39,606 nt of DNA from Rhodoferax sp. (GTDB lineage Bacteria; Pseudomonadota; Gammaproteobacteria; Burkholderiales; Burkholderiaceae_C). The notes beneath the pieces are model-generated. The model did not search any database. It had not been told where the DNA came from and was given only the letters and a program-made list of their open reading frames with translations. The position numbers were made by a program, and so were the translations under genes. The stretch covers positions 1 to 39,606 of the forward strand of contig NZ_JANXUQ010000295.1 in NCBI RefSeq assembly GCF_025356155.1, in the 5' to 3' direction. Below, piece after piece: positions 26,222-34,320 of this stretch (the first letter of the stretch is position 1; the number at the start of each line of letters is the position of its first letter).

Positions 26222-26908
26222 ATGACTGCACTCCTTCCTCGCATCGAACTCGAATCCGCCCCCAACCCCACGGCCGCCGTCATCTGGCTGCACGGCCTGG
26301 GCGCCGATGGCAATGACTTCGCCGGCCTGGTGCCCGAGCTGGATCTGGACGACTGCCCGCCCATCCGCTTTGTGTTCCCCCACGCGCCCAGCATCCCCGT
26401 CACGCTGAACGGCGGGTATGTGATGCCGGCCTGGTACGACATCCTCGGCCTGAACCTGGTGGATCGCCAGGACGCGCCCGGCATCCAGAAATCCGAACAA
26501 GCCATCACCGCCCTGATTGCCAACGAAGTGGCACGTGGCATTCCGCATGCGCGCATCGTGCTGGCCGGTTTCAGCCAGGGCTGCGCGATGGCGCTGCATA
26601 CCGGCCTGCGCTTGCCACAGCGCATCGCCGGCATCATGGCCTTGTCCGGATACCTGCCGCTGGCCGACCGCTTTGCCAGCGAACGCCAGCAGGCCAATGC
26701 CCATACCCCCGTCTTCATGGCCCACGGCACACAGGACCCGGTCGTGGTGCTGGCGCGTGGCGAAGACTCGCGCAAGGCACTGGAGGCCCTTGGCCACCCG
26801 GTGCAATGGCACACCTACCCCATGCAGCACGCCGTGCACCCGCGCGAGATCGCCGATATTTCCGCTTTCCTGAAGCAAGTGTTAGGGGCGTCTGCAGGTG
26901 CCCAATAA
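26222..26908 (+). CDS. Carboxylesterase/phospholipase family alpha/beta hydrolase
   Basis: ATG 26222 gives 228 residues matching bacterial EstB-like carboxylesterases (the phospholipase/carboxylesterase, acyl-protein-thioesterase-like family). The oxyanion region is WLHGLGADGNDF at 22-33. The nucleophile Ser118 sits in GFSQG, the acid Asp172 in GTQDPVV and His203 in MQHAVHPREI. No signal peptide is present, so it is cytoplasmic. The open frame extends upstream to 26036, but that part belongs to the broken gene before it. The end overlaps the Hsp70-like gene by 11 bp, suggesting co-translation. Confidence 0.93.
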   Translation: MTALLPRIELESAPNPTAAVIWLHGLGADGNDFAGLVPELDLDDCPPIRFVFPHAPSIPVTLNGGYVMPAWYDILGLNLVDRQDAPGIQKSEQAITALIANEVARGIPHARIVLAGFSQGCAMALHTGLRLPQRIAGIMALSGYLPLADRFASERQQANAHTPVFMAHGTQDPVVVLARGEDSRKALEALGHPVQWHTYPMQHAVHPREIADISAFLKQVLGASAGAQ

Positions 26909-28175
26909 GCCGACCGGACTGACACTGGGCATTGACTTCGGCACCTCCAATTCAGCCGCCGCGCTGATCGGTGCGGATGGCCAGATGCACACCATGGCGC
27001 TGGACGGCACGCGGGCCGAGATGCCCACCGCACTGTTCTTCGCCAGCGAAACCCACACCGTGCTCTATGGCTCCGAGGCCATGCAGGCCTATCTCAACGG
27101 CACTGAAGGCCGCCTGCTGCGCTCGCTGAAAAGCCTGCTGGGCAGCCGCCTGATGGAGGAGTACACCGCCGTCAATGGCCAGAGCATCCAATTTTTCGAC
27201 ATCGTCGTGCTGTTCTTCAAGGAACTCAAACGCCGCTGCGAGGCGCAACTGGGCCAGCCGCTGACCCGCGCCATGCTGGGCCGGCCTGTGCATTTTGTCG
27301 ACGACAGCCCCGAGCGCGACGCGCTGGCGCAAGAAACCCTGGGCCGCGCCGCCCGCGAGGCCGGTTTCACCGACATCGCCTTCCAGCTGGAACCGATTGC
27401 CGCTGCGCTGGATTACGAGCAGCGTGTGGACCGTGAAACCACAGCCCTGGTCGTCGACATCGGCGGCGGCACGTCCGACTTCACCGTCATCCGCCTGAAC
27501 CCCGCGCGCAGCCAGATCGGCGACCGCACGGCCGACATCCTGGCCACCACCGGTGTGCACATCGGCGGTACCGACTTCGACCGCCTGCTGGACTTGTCCA
27601 CCGTGATGCCGCTGTTGGGCTACAAACACATCGGCACCGGCGGGCGACCCGTGCCCAATAGCGTGTTTTTCGATCTGACCACCTGGCACCTGATTCACCA
27701 GGCTTACAGCCGCAAGGCCATGCACTTCGCCAAGGAGTTGTGGACCGATTACACCGACCAGACCCTGCACGCCCGGCTGATGGATGCGCTGGAAGGCCAA
27801 CACGGCCACCGCATGCTGGCGGGGGTGGAGACCGCCAAGATTGCGTGCTCTATCTCCGGCAAAGAGGCGCTGGTGGACCTGGACTTTCTAGGCCACGGCC
27901 CATCCGAACACCTGGGCGCCACCATCAGCGCGCCCGCCATGGCCGAGACGCTGCAGCAGGCGCTTACCCAGGTGGTGGAATGCGCCCAGCTCTGCGTGCA
28001 GCGCTCAGGTTTGAGCGGCGTGGACGCCGTCTACCTGACCGGTGGATCGTCCGCCCTGCGCCCGTTGATCGCCGCCCTGCGCGCAGCGATGCCCGACGCA
28101 ACGCTGGTGGAAGGCAACCGATTTGGTGGCGTGGCAGCGGGCTTGGCGGTTGCGGGGGCTGCGCTGGCCGGGTGA
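26898..28175 (+). CDS. Hsp70-family protein, YegD-like, ATPase domain only
   Basis: The 425-residue protein has the actin/Hsp70 ATPase motifs: phosphate 1 GIDFGTSNSAAA near 11-22, phosphate 2 VVDIGGGTSDFTV near 184-196, GGTDFDRLLD, and the adenosine motif YLTGGSSALRPL near 378-389. The substrate-binding domain of DnaK is missing; this matches the YegD group of short Hsp70 homologues, whose role is unknown. Start is GTG 26898 inside the end of the esterase gene. No dnaJ or grpE is nearby. Downstream is a repeat-containing gap. Confidence 0.92.
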   Translation: MPNKPTGLTLGIDFGTSNSAAALIGADGQMHTMALDGTRAEMPTALFFASETHTVLYGSEAMQAYLNGTEGRLLRSLKSLLGSRLMEEYTAVNGQSIQFFDIVVLFFKELKRRCEAQLGQPLTRAMLGRPVHFVDDSPERDALAQETLGRAAREAGFTDIAFQLEPIAAALDYEQRVDRETTALVVDIGGGTSDFTVIRLNPARSQIGDRTADILATTGVHIGGTDFDRLLDLSTVMPLLGYKHIGTGGRPVPNSVFFDLTTWHLIHQAYSRKAMHFAKELWTDYTDQTLHARLMDALEGQHGHRMLAGVETAKIACSISGKEALVDLDFLGHGPSEHLGATISAPAMAETLQQALTQVVECAQLCVQRSGLSGVDAVYLTGGSSALRPLIAALRAAMPDATLVEGNRFGGVAAGLAVAGAALAG

Positions 28176-28190
28176 TGCGTTGATGCAGTT

Positions 28191-28260
28191 GCTACTATTA
28201 CAATAGCGGCCTATGCATATTCCACGAGGGCTAGAGGCTATTTTTTCTAAAATATCTCGG
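28191..28260 (+). repeat. Dispersed AT-rich repeat, copy E, intergenic
   Basis: GCTACTATTACAATAGC, the 16-base spacer, ACGAGGGCTAGAGGCTATTTT and an ATCTCGG end shared with copy A (TGTCTCGG). This is the only copy of the five that lies outside a coding region. It sits between the Hsp70-like and Rieske genes. Confidence 0.85.
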
Positions 28261-28276
28261 GAAATGGTCTTATAAA

Positions 28277-28289
28277 ACCCAATTTGGGT
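28277..28289. promoter_or_regulatory. Palindrome between two TATAAA boxes before the Rieske gene
   Basis: ACCCAA-T-TTGGGT is a perfect palindrome. TATAAA occurs at 28271-28276 and again at 28289-28294. It looks like an operator on a promoter for the Rieske gene, whose ATG at 28305 is only about ten bases after the second box. No good -35 element was found. Confidence 0.45.
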
Positions 28290-28304
28290 ATAAATTCACC
28301 CGCC

Positions 28305-28715
28305 ATGGCCATTCATGCCCCTCCTCCGCACTGGTCCACCTTGCCCAACGCGCCTGCGCCCGGTGCGGCACTGCTGTGCGACAAAAACGCCCTGCCAGAC
28401 GGCCAGGCCACGCTCTGGGAGCTGGACACCGGCGGCGGGCCCAACCAGCCGTTCAAATTGCTGCTGTTGCGCGACGGTGAGCAAGTCACCGCCTTCGCCA
28501 ACCGCTGCGCCCACTTTGGGGTGCCGTTGGCAGCCAAACAGCATCAATTGATCTTCACACCGCTGACCAGCCTCACCTGCAACGTGCACTACGCCCGCTA
28601 CCGTTGGGCAAACGGGGTCTGTGACGAGGGAGAGTGCATCGGTGAGTCGCTGATACCCATTGCGCTGCACACATCCGACACCGGCGCACTCAGCATTGCC
28701 ACACCAGCCGGGTAA
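28305..28715 (+). CDS. Rieske [2Fe-2S] domain protein
   Basis: The 136-residue protein has one Rieske domain. Cluster ligands are C68-x-H70 (NRCAHFGVPLA) and C92-x2-H95 (CNVHYARYRW). The second motif lacks the usual PWHG wording but keeps Cys and His. There is no oxygenase catalytic domain or membrane anchor, so it is probably a soluble electron carrier of the biphenyl-ferredoxin or NirD-like type. The ATG at 28305 was preferred to TTG 28284. It is a single gene with its own promoter region; its partner is unknown. The next 300 bases have a GC hairpin near 28725 and the promoter of the amino-sugar operon. Confidence 0.88.
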   Translation: MAIHAPPPHWSTLPNAPAPGAALLCDKNALPDGQATLWELDTGGGPNQPFKLLLLRDGEQVTAFANRCAHFGVPLAAKQHQLIFTPLTSLTCNVHYARYRWANGVCDEGECIGESLIPIALHTSDTGALSIATPAG

Positions 28716-28923
28716 TATCAGGGGCCGCAGCCGCTGCGGTACGGCGGCGGTACGGTAGCCGTGCCATTTGACCCGACCACGACCCCAAGCGCCAGACCAA
28801 GACCATACCAGCCCTTTCCCTCAGGACGGTCTCCCGCTCTTGGGTACCCGCACCAGCTCTGTGCGCTGCATGCACGCTGTTTTCTGCGCAAAACCGTCCT
28901 AGGGTAAATATATACAAAAATAC

Positions 28924-28958
28924 TTGAAAAAATCCCATTACTGGTATTAAATTGGTAT
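28924..28958 (+). promoter_or_regulatory. Putative promoter and operator of the amino-sugar operon
   Basis: A -35-like TTGAAA (28924-28929) is followed after 17 bases by an AT-rich -10 region (TTAAAT). Two TGGTAT direct repeats at 28942-28947 and 28953-28958 are spaced by one helical turn (11 bp) and overlap the -10. The same pattern is found before the TonB receptor gene, suggesting binding of the GntR regulator encoded in the operon. Confidence 0.5.
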
Positions 28959-29021
28959 GTTAAGATCCTGCAACGATCAATCCGCACCCTCTCGGTGCGC
29001 CAAAGCAAGTCCAAAAAAGTC

Positions 29022-29897
29022 ATGATTGCGTATTTGTTGGGTGTAGACGGTGGTGGCACCGGTACCCGCGTCCTGTTGGCTACCCGCAATGGTGCCGTCC
29101 TGGCCCAGGCGAGCGCTGGGCCGTCCGCCTTGGGGCAAGGGGTGGCCGCGGCGTGGCAGCAAATCCTGACGGCGGTGCACCACGCGTTTTCGCTGGCTGG
29201 CCTGGCGGTTCCCCCTTTGTCACAGTGTGCTTTGGGGGCCGGTCTGTCGGGCGTGCACCACCAGCCCTGGTGTGACCAGTTTGTCGCCCTGAACCCGGGC
29301 TTTGCCCACCTCGCGGTTGAAAACGATGCCTACATCGCGCTGCTGGCCGCCCACCACGGCCAACCCGGCGCCATGGTGGCCGCAGGTACTGGCAGCGTGG
29401 GCGAGGCCTTGTACGCCGACGGCACGCGCCACCAGGTCAGCGGTTGGGGCTTCCCGGTGGGTGACGAGGGCAGCGGCGCCTGGCTGGGCCTGCGGGCCAT
29501 GTCCCACGCCCAGGAAGTGCTGGACCGCCGCCTGCCTGGTGCAAGCCTGGCCCGCGCCGTCCACGCCAAATGCGGCAGCAACCGCGATGCCCTGCAGCAG
29601 TGGTGCGCCAAGGCCGGCCAAAACGAGTATGCCCAACTGGCGCTGACCGTTTTTGAATCTGCCGCCAGCGACCCCGCAGCGGAGGCACTGCTGGTGGAAG
29701 CCGCAGCAGCCATCGAACGCATGGCCCATGCACTCGACCCCCAAGCCGCACTGCCACTCGCCATCTGCGGCAGCGTGGGCCGCCAACTTTTCCCCCGTTT
29801 GGCGAGCACTACCCGCGCACGCGCCATCGCATCACCGCAGGACGCCGTACACGGTGCCCTGACGCTTGTTCACCAATCCTTGGAACCGACACCATGA
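29022..29897 (+). CDS. nagK: BadF/BadG-type kinase, probable N-acetylglucosamine kinase
   Basis: The 291-residue protein of the BadF/BadG/BcrA/BcrD ATPase family has GVDGGGTGTRVLLA near 6-19, VENDAYIALLAAHHG, the GTGSVG loop near 123-128, VGDEGSGAWLGLRA and the adenosine segment AICGSVGRQLFPRLA. This family includes eukaryotic GlcNAc kinase and the GlcNAc kinases of Xanthomonas-type nag loci. The neighbours (GntR, nagA, deaminase, hexosaminidase) support phosphorylation of free GlcNAc to GlcNAc-6-P. ATG 29022 is chosen; a GTG at 28995 is in frame. Its stop overlaps the regulator's ATG. Confidence 0.85.
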   Translation: MIAYLLGVDGGGTGTRVLLATRNGAVLAQASAGPSALGQGVAAAWQQILTAVHHAFSLAGLAVPPLSQCALGAGLSGVHHQPWCDQFVALNPGFAHLAVENDAYIALLAAHHGQPGAMVAAGTGSVGEALYADGTRHQVSGWGFPVGDEGSGAWLGLRAMSHAQEVLDRRLPGASLARAVHAKCGSNRDALQQWCAKAGQNEYAQLALTVFESAASDPAAEALLVEAAAAIERMAHALDPQAALPLAICGSVGRQLFPRLASTTRARAIASPQDAVHGALTLVHQSLEPTP

Positions 29898-30640
29898 CAT
29901 CAGGCGAAGTTCTCATCACCTTCGAGCCGGATCCGCGGGACAGCTCACCGATCTACATGCAACTGGCCCGCAAGCTGGCCCAGTTGATACGCGAAGGCCG
30001 CTACAAACCTGAAGAGGCTTTGCCGTCCGAGCGTCTGCTGGCCGATACGCTGAACGTGTCGCGTGTCACGGCCCGCTCGGCGATTGACCAACTGGTCTCG
30101 CAGGGCATGATCGTGCGCCGCCGCGGCTCGGGCAACTACATCGCGCCGATGCTGGAGCAGCCGCTGTCGCAACTGACCAGCTTCTCCGAAGAATTGCTGC
30201 GCCGCGGCTACACGCCGTCGTCACGCTGGCTGGAGCGCAAGATCGATGTAGCCATGACCGACGAGCAACTGTCGCTGGGCCTGTCCACCGGCGCCAAGGT
30301 GGTGCGGCTGGAGCGGCTGCGCCTGGCCGACAACGTCATCATGGCGTACGAGGTCAGCGTGCTGCCCCAGTCCATCATTGCCGACCCCATGCTGGTCGGC
30401 AACTCGTTGTACGAATATTTAGACAGCGTGCAGCAAACACCGGTGCGCGCGCTGCAGCACATCCGCGCGCTGAATGCCCAGCCCCGGCTGGCCGAACAGT
30501 TGGGCATACCCGACCGCCAGGCCGTGTTGTTCATCACGCGCATTGGTTACCTGGAATCGGGCCAGGCCGTGGAGTTGACCCACTCCTACTGCCGCAGCGA
30601 TTACTACGACTTTGTCGCCGAAATGAGGCGCGAACGATGA
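29894..30640 (+). CDS. GntR family (HutC subfamily) transcriptional regulator
   Basis: The 248-residue protein has an N-terminal winged helix at about 18-82 (YMQLARKLAQLIREGRYKPE, LPSERLLADTLNVSRVTARSAI, GMIVRRRGSGNYIA). A UTRA ligand-binding domain runs from 95 to 240 (FSEELLRRGYTPSS, VVRLERLRLAD, YEYLD). HutC-type relatives include NagR/NagQ/DasR, which sense amino-sugar phosphates. Its place inside the operon between the kinase and nagA suggests autoregulation of this locus. ATGA overlaps link it to both neighbours. Confidence 0.92.
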   Translation: MTSGEVLITFEPDPRDSSPIYMQLARKLAQLIREGRYKPEEALPSERLLADTLNVSRVTARSAIDQLVSQGMIVRRRGSGNYIAPMLEQPLSQLTSFSEELLRRGYTPSSRWLERKIDVAMTDEQLSLGLSTGAKVVRLERLRLADNVIMAYEVSVLPQSIIADPMLVGNSLYEYLDSVQQTPVRALQHIRALNAQPRLAEQLGIPDRQAVLFITRIGYLESGQAVELTHSYCRSDYYDFVAEMRRER

Positions 30641-31770
30641 GCGCAGTTGTCGTCGGCAATATCCTGACACCGTCCGGTTTCGTCCACGGGTCCGTCACCT
30701 TCACACCCGAGGGGCGCATTGCGCGCATCCAGGGCAAGGCGATCAGCGAAGAAGCCGCCCGCGCGTCCAATGATCCGCTGGTGTTGCCCGGTTTCATCGA
30801 CCTGCACGTGCACGGTGCCGGTGGCCGCGACATCATGGAAGGCGGCGACGCCGCGGTGCGCGTCAGCCAGGTCCACGCGCAGCATGGCACCACGTCGATG
30901 CTGGCAACAACGATGACCGCGCCGATGGAAGACCTGGTGTCCGCCATGCAGGCCCTGACCGGCGTTTGCCAGACCCGCGCACCCGGTGGTGCCCGCGTAC
31001 TGGGTGTGCACCTGGAAGGCCCCTACATCAACGACGGCAAGCTCGGTGCGCAGCCCGACTTTGCGCGCCCGGTGGCGACCGACGAACTGAACCAGCTCAA
31101 CGCGCTGGCGCCTATCCGCCTGATCACGATGGCGCCCGAAGTGCCGGGCAACATGGATTTGATCGAATCGCTGTGCGACGCCGGTTACCGCGTGCAGATC
31201 GGCCACAGCATGGGCACCTACGAAGACGGCGTGCAAGCGCTGGCCAAAGGCGCACGCAGCTTCACGCATTTGTTCAACGCGATGACCGGCTTGCACCACC
31301 GCGAGCCCGGTATGGTGGGTGCGGCGCTGGCCCATGCGCAGTATGCCGAGTTCATCCCGGATTTGATCCATGTGCACCCCGGTGCCATACGCGTGGCGCT
31401 GCGCTCCATCCCCTGCCTGTACTGCGTGACCGACTCCACCGCTGCCACCGGCATGCCCGATGGCGAATACCGCCTGGGCAGCCACCAGGTGTTCAAGTGC
31501 CTGGGCGGCGTGCGCCTGGCCGATGGCACATTGGCCGGCTCCACATTGACGCTGGACCAGGCCCTGCGCAACCTGGTGGACACACTGGGCCTGTCAATTC
31601 TGGACGCGTCCAAACGCGTCTCCACCCATGCGGCCGATTACCTCGGCGTCGTGGACCGCGGCCGCCTGGCCATGGGCGCCTGGGCCGACGTTGTCGTGCT
31701 GGACCGCGATCTGAAACTGCAATCCGTCTACATTGAAGGGAATTCCATTGACCACATTGATGCTCTCTGA
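30637..31770 (+). CDS. nagA: N-acetylglucosamine-6-phosphate deacetylase
   Basis: NagA converts GlcNAc-6-P to GlcN-6-P and acetate. The 377-residue amidohydrolase has the HxH pair His57/His59 (PGFIDLHVHG), Glu127 in HLEGPYIN, His190 (IGHSMGTY), His211 (SFTHLFNAM) and the catalytic Asp266 (CVTDSTAATG). A C-terminal strand, ADVVVLDRDLKLQSVYIEG, completes the beta sandwich. Start overlaps the regulator's stop (ATGA), and the 3' end overlaps the deaminase gene by 23 bp. Confidence 0.96.
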   Translation: MSAVVVGNILTPSGFVHGSVTFTPEGRIARIQGKAISEEAARASNDPLVLPGFIDLHVHGAGGRDIMEGGDAAVRVSQVHAQHGTTSMLATTMTAPMEDLVSAMQALTGVCQTRAPGGARVLGVHLEGPYINDGKLGAQPDFARPVATDELNQLNALAPIRLITMAPEVPGNMDLIESLCDAGYRVQIGHSMGTYEDGVQALAKGARSFTHLFNAMTGLHHREPGMVGAALAHAQYAEFIPDLIHVHPGAIRVALRSIPCLYCVTDSTAATGMPDGEYRLGSHQVFKCLGGVRLADGTLAGSTLTLDQALRNLVDTLGLSILDASKRVSTHAADYLGVVDRGRLAMGAWADVVVLDRDLKLQSVYIEGNSIDHIDAL

Positions 31771-32770
31771 GGCACGCGAAGCGCCACAGGCCGTGGCGTT
31801 TCAACTGGCCCACAACGACAAGGAATATTTTGATTTTGGCGCGCTGCTGCGCCAGCAAAATCCTGCCGCCGTGTTGACCATCGCACGTGGCAGCTCGGAC
31901 CACGCCGCGCACTTTTTGGCGTATCTGGTCATGGCGCGCATGGGGCGCTTGGTGACTTCGCTGCCGATGTCGCTGATCACGCTGTACCAGTCGCAGATTG
32001 CGTGCAAGGGCCTGGTGTCCTTGTCGTTCTCGCAATCCGGCCAAAGCCCGGACCTGGTAGCACCCACGCGTTTCTTCACCGAAGGCGGCGCGGTCACCGC
32101 AGCATTCGTCAACAAAGCCGACTCGCCATTGGCGCAGGCCGCGCAGTGGGTGTTCCCTTTGCATGCAGGAACCGAGGCCAGCGTGGCCGCCACCAAGAGC
32201 TATATCGCCCAGTTGGTAGCAGGCGCCCGAGTCGTCGCGGCGTGGCAGGATGACTTGGTGTTGCAGTCCTCGCTGTCTGCACTGCCGGGTGTGTTGTCCC
32301 GCGCGGCCACCATGGACTGGTCGGTTGCGGTGGACGTGCTGCACACCGTGGACCGGCTGTTTGTCATCGGTCGCGGCACCGGCATGCCGGTCGCACTGGA
32401 AGCCGCGCTGAAGTTCAAAGAGACCTGCGGCATACAAGCAGAAGCCTTCTCCAGCGCCGAGGTCAAGCACGGTCCCATGGCCTTGATTGAAGAGGGTTAC
32501 CCGCTGCTGATCTTCGCGCCGCGCGGCCCAGCCCAGGCTGGCCTACTGGCCCTGGCCGAGGAGATGCGCCTGCGCGGTGCCAAGGTGCTGCTGGCCGCAC
32601 CGGCAGGCACACCGGGCGCCAACCTGCCCATCGTCGAGACCGACTCGATTGACCTGGACCCTATTTCGCTGATCCAAAGCTTCTACCCCATGGTGGAGCA
32701 ACTGGCGCGTGCGCGTGGTCGCAACCCCGATGAACCGCGGTTTCTGGCCAAGGTCACCAAGACCCACTGA
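31748..32770 (+). CDS. SIS-domain glucosamine-6-phosphate deaminase (NagB-II type)
   Basis: This is a two-SIS-domain protein resembling the isomerase half of GlmS. It has TIARGSSDHAAHF, SFSQSGQSPDLV and TEASVAATKSYIAQL in the first SIS domain. The second has GRGTGMPVALEAALKFKET and AEAFSSAEVKHGPMAL. It lacks the glutaminase domain, so it is predicted to deaminate GlcN-6-P to fructose-6-P, replacing classical NagB, which is not seen here. TTG 31748 (MTTLMLSEAREAP) is preferred: AAGGGA is six bases upstream and the wording matches relatives. TTG 31733 and ATG 31760 are alternatives. It is 340 residues long. Confidence 0.9.
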   Translation: MTTLMLSEAREAPQAVAFQLAHNDKEYFDFGALLRQQNPAAVLTIARGSSDHAAHFLAYLVMARMGRLVTSLPMSLITLYQSQIACKGLVSLSFSQSGQSPDLVAPTRFFTEGGAVTAAFVNKADSPLAQAAQWVFPLHAGTEASVAATKSYIAQLVAGARVVAAWQDDLVLQSSLSALPGVLSRAATMDWSVAVDVLHTVDRLFVIGRGTGMPVALEAALKFKETCGIQAEAFSSAEVKHGPMALIEEGYPLLIFAPRGPAQAGLLALAEEMRLRGAKVLLAAPAGTPGANLPIVETDSIDLDPISLIQSFYPMVEQLARARGRNPDEPRFLAKVTKTH

Positions 32771-32793
32771 ACAGCACACGCACCCACCAACCC

Positions 32794-34284
32794 ATGCCAC
32801 ACAACACTTTGCAACCCGGCCACCTGGTAATGGTCGACATGGAGGGCACGTCCCTCGATGCCGACACGGCCGACTTTCTGCGCAGCCACCACATCCGCGC
32901 GGTCTGCCTGTTCCGTAAAAACCTGGGCACCGCGGCCGAGGTGCAAAAGCTGACCACCGACCTGCGCGAAGTTCTTGGCCCACTGGCGCTGATTGGCATC
33001 GACCAGGAAGGCGGCTCGGTGATACGCGCCACCTTCCTGCCGCAGGCCCCTGCCGCCATGGCATTGGGCGCCGGCGGTGACCTGGAGCAAGCCAAACAGG
33101 TCGGAGCCGCCGTGTCGCGCGGGCTGCGCAGCCTGGGCATCAACTGGAATTTTGCGCCGGTGCTGGACGTCAACAACAACCCGGCCAACCCGGTCATTGC
33201 CGAGCGCAGCTTTTCTGCCGACCCGATGGCCGTGGCCCGCCTGGCCGGCGCGTGGATGGAAGGCGCACTGTCTGAGGGCGTGGCCTGCAGTGTCAAACAC
33301 TTCCCCGGCCACGGCGACACGCACACCGACTCGCACCACGCGCTGCCCACGGTCGACAAATCGCTGGCCGAGCTGGAAGCGCTGGAGCTGATCCCGTTCC
33401 GCGAGCTGGCGTCTGTAGCACCGGCGGTCATGACGGCCCACATCGTCTACCCGCAGATCGACCCCGAACACCCCGCCACGCTGTCACGCAAGGTATTGAC
33501 CGGCGTGCTGCGCGAGGCCATTGGATACCAGGGCGTGGTCATCACCGACGCATTGATGATGAAGGCCGTGCACGACCGCTACGGTCACGCCCGTGCCGCG
33601 GTGCTGGCCCTGCAAGCCGGTGCCGACCTGGTGCTGGCGCAAGGCGCGCGCCATGAACAACTGGCTGCGCTGCAAGCCATTGGCGCGGCCATGCAGAGCG
33701 CGGCATTGGACGCGGCTGCGCTGCAAGTGGCATGCGACCGCGTCGACGATCTGGCGCGCCGCTTCCCGCTGCAGACCACGCCTTACCGCGAAGTGCAGCA
33801 GGGCCTGGATATCGCCCTGATGAATAAGGCGTGGGCGCGTGGGCTGACTGCTATTGGCGCACCCATGCCGCCCGCACGCAACACGCCGCTGCGCGTGATT
33901 GCGCAGGCATCAGTTGCCAGCGATGGTGTGTCGGAAGCCGGGCTGCCGCTGGAGAAAATTCAGGAGTTGTTTGCAGCTTTCAGCAACGTGGAATACCTGC
34001 CGATCGCGGTGCTGCGCCAACTGGATGTGCAGACACTGCCGCGCGATGGCCGGCGCAATGTGCTGGTCTCCAACCACCATGGGCGCTACCAGCAGTCCTC
34101 TGCCGAGGCCGAGGGAGTGGACCTGCACTTGGCGATCTGGAACCCCTTCCAGGTGCTGGACATCAACGCACCCGCCATCGTGACCTGGGGTTATGCCGAT
34201 GGCGCCATGGTCGCGCTGAAGGCCTGGCTGCAGGGCGAAGCCGCTGCCACCGGTATCGCACCCGTAGCGCTTGCACACGCCTGA
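32794..34284 (+). CDS. GH3 beta-N-acetylhexosaminidase, two-domain NagZ type
   Basis: The 496-residue protein has a GH3 TIM barrel with GIDQEGGSVIR at 68-78 and the hexosaminidase signature KHFPGHGDTHTDSH at 168-181, including the Asp179/His181 acid-base dyad. The nucleophile is Asp252 in ITDALMM. After about residue 345 a C-terminal alpha/beta domain follows, as in the longer Bacillus-type enzymes rather than compact enterobacterial NagZ. There is no signal peptide, so it should act in the cytoplasm on imported chitooligosaccharides or on GlcNAc-anhydromuropeptides. It follows the deaminase by 23 bp. Confidence 0.93.
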   Translation: MPHNTLQPGHLVMVDMEGTSLDADTADFLRSHHIRAVCLFRKNLGTAAEVQKLTTDLREVLGPLALIGIDQEGGSVIRATFLPQAPAAMALGAGGDLEQAKQVGAAVSRGLRSLGINWNFAPVLDVNNNPANPVIAERSFSADPMAVARLAGAWMEGALSEGVACSVKHFPGHGDTHTDSHHALPTVDKSLAELEALELIPFRELASVAPAVMTAHIVYPQIDPEHPATLSRKVLTGVLREAIGYQGVVITDALMMKAVHDRYGHARAAVLALQAGADLVLAQGARHEQLAALQAIGAAMQSAALDAAALQVACDRVDDLARRFPLQTTPYREVQQGLDIALMNKAWARGLTAIGAPMPPARNTPLRVIAQASVASDGVSEAGLPLEKIQELFAAFSNVEYLPIAVLRQLDVQTLPRDGRRNVLVSNHHGRYQQSSAEAEGVDLHLAIWNPFQVLDINAPAIVTWGYADGAMVALKAWLQGEAAATGIAPVALAHA

Positions 34285-34320
34285 TCTCTTGCTTCTCTCA
34301 CCCGACTGGACATCTATCCC

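Noticed and set aside
28725-28739. CCGCAG-CCG-CTGCGG hairpin after the Rieske gene as a terminator
   Set aside because: No T run follows on the plus strand and the sequence is a local GC-rich repeat, so support is too weak.
28718-29089. Minus-strand open frame across the gap between the Rieske gene and the kinase operon
   Set aside because: It covers the AT-rich promoter and kinase start, has no ribosome site or recognisable domain, and is probably chance.
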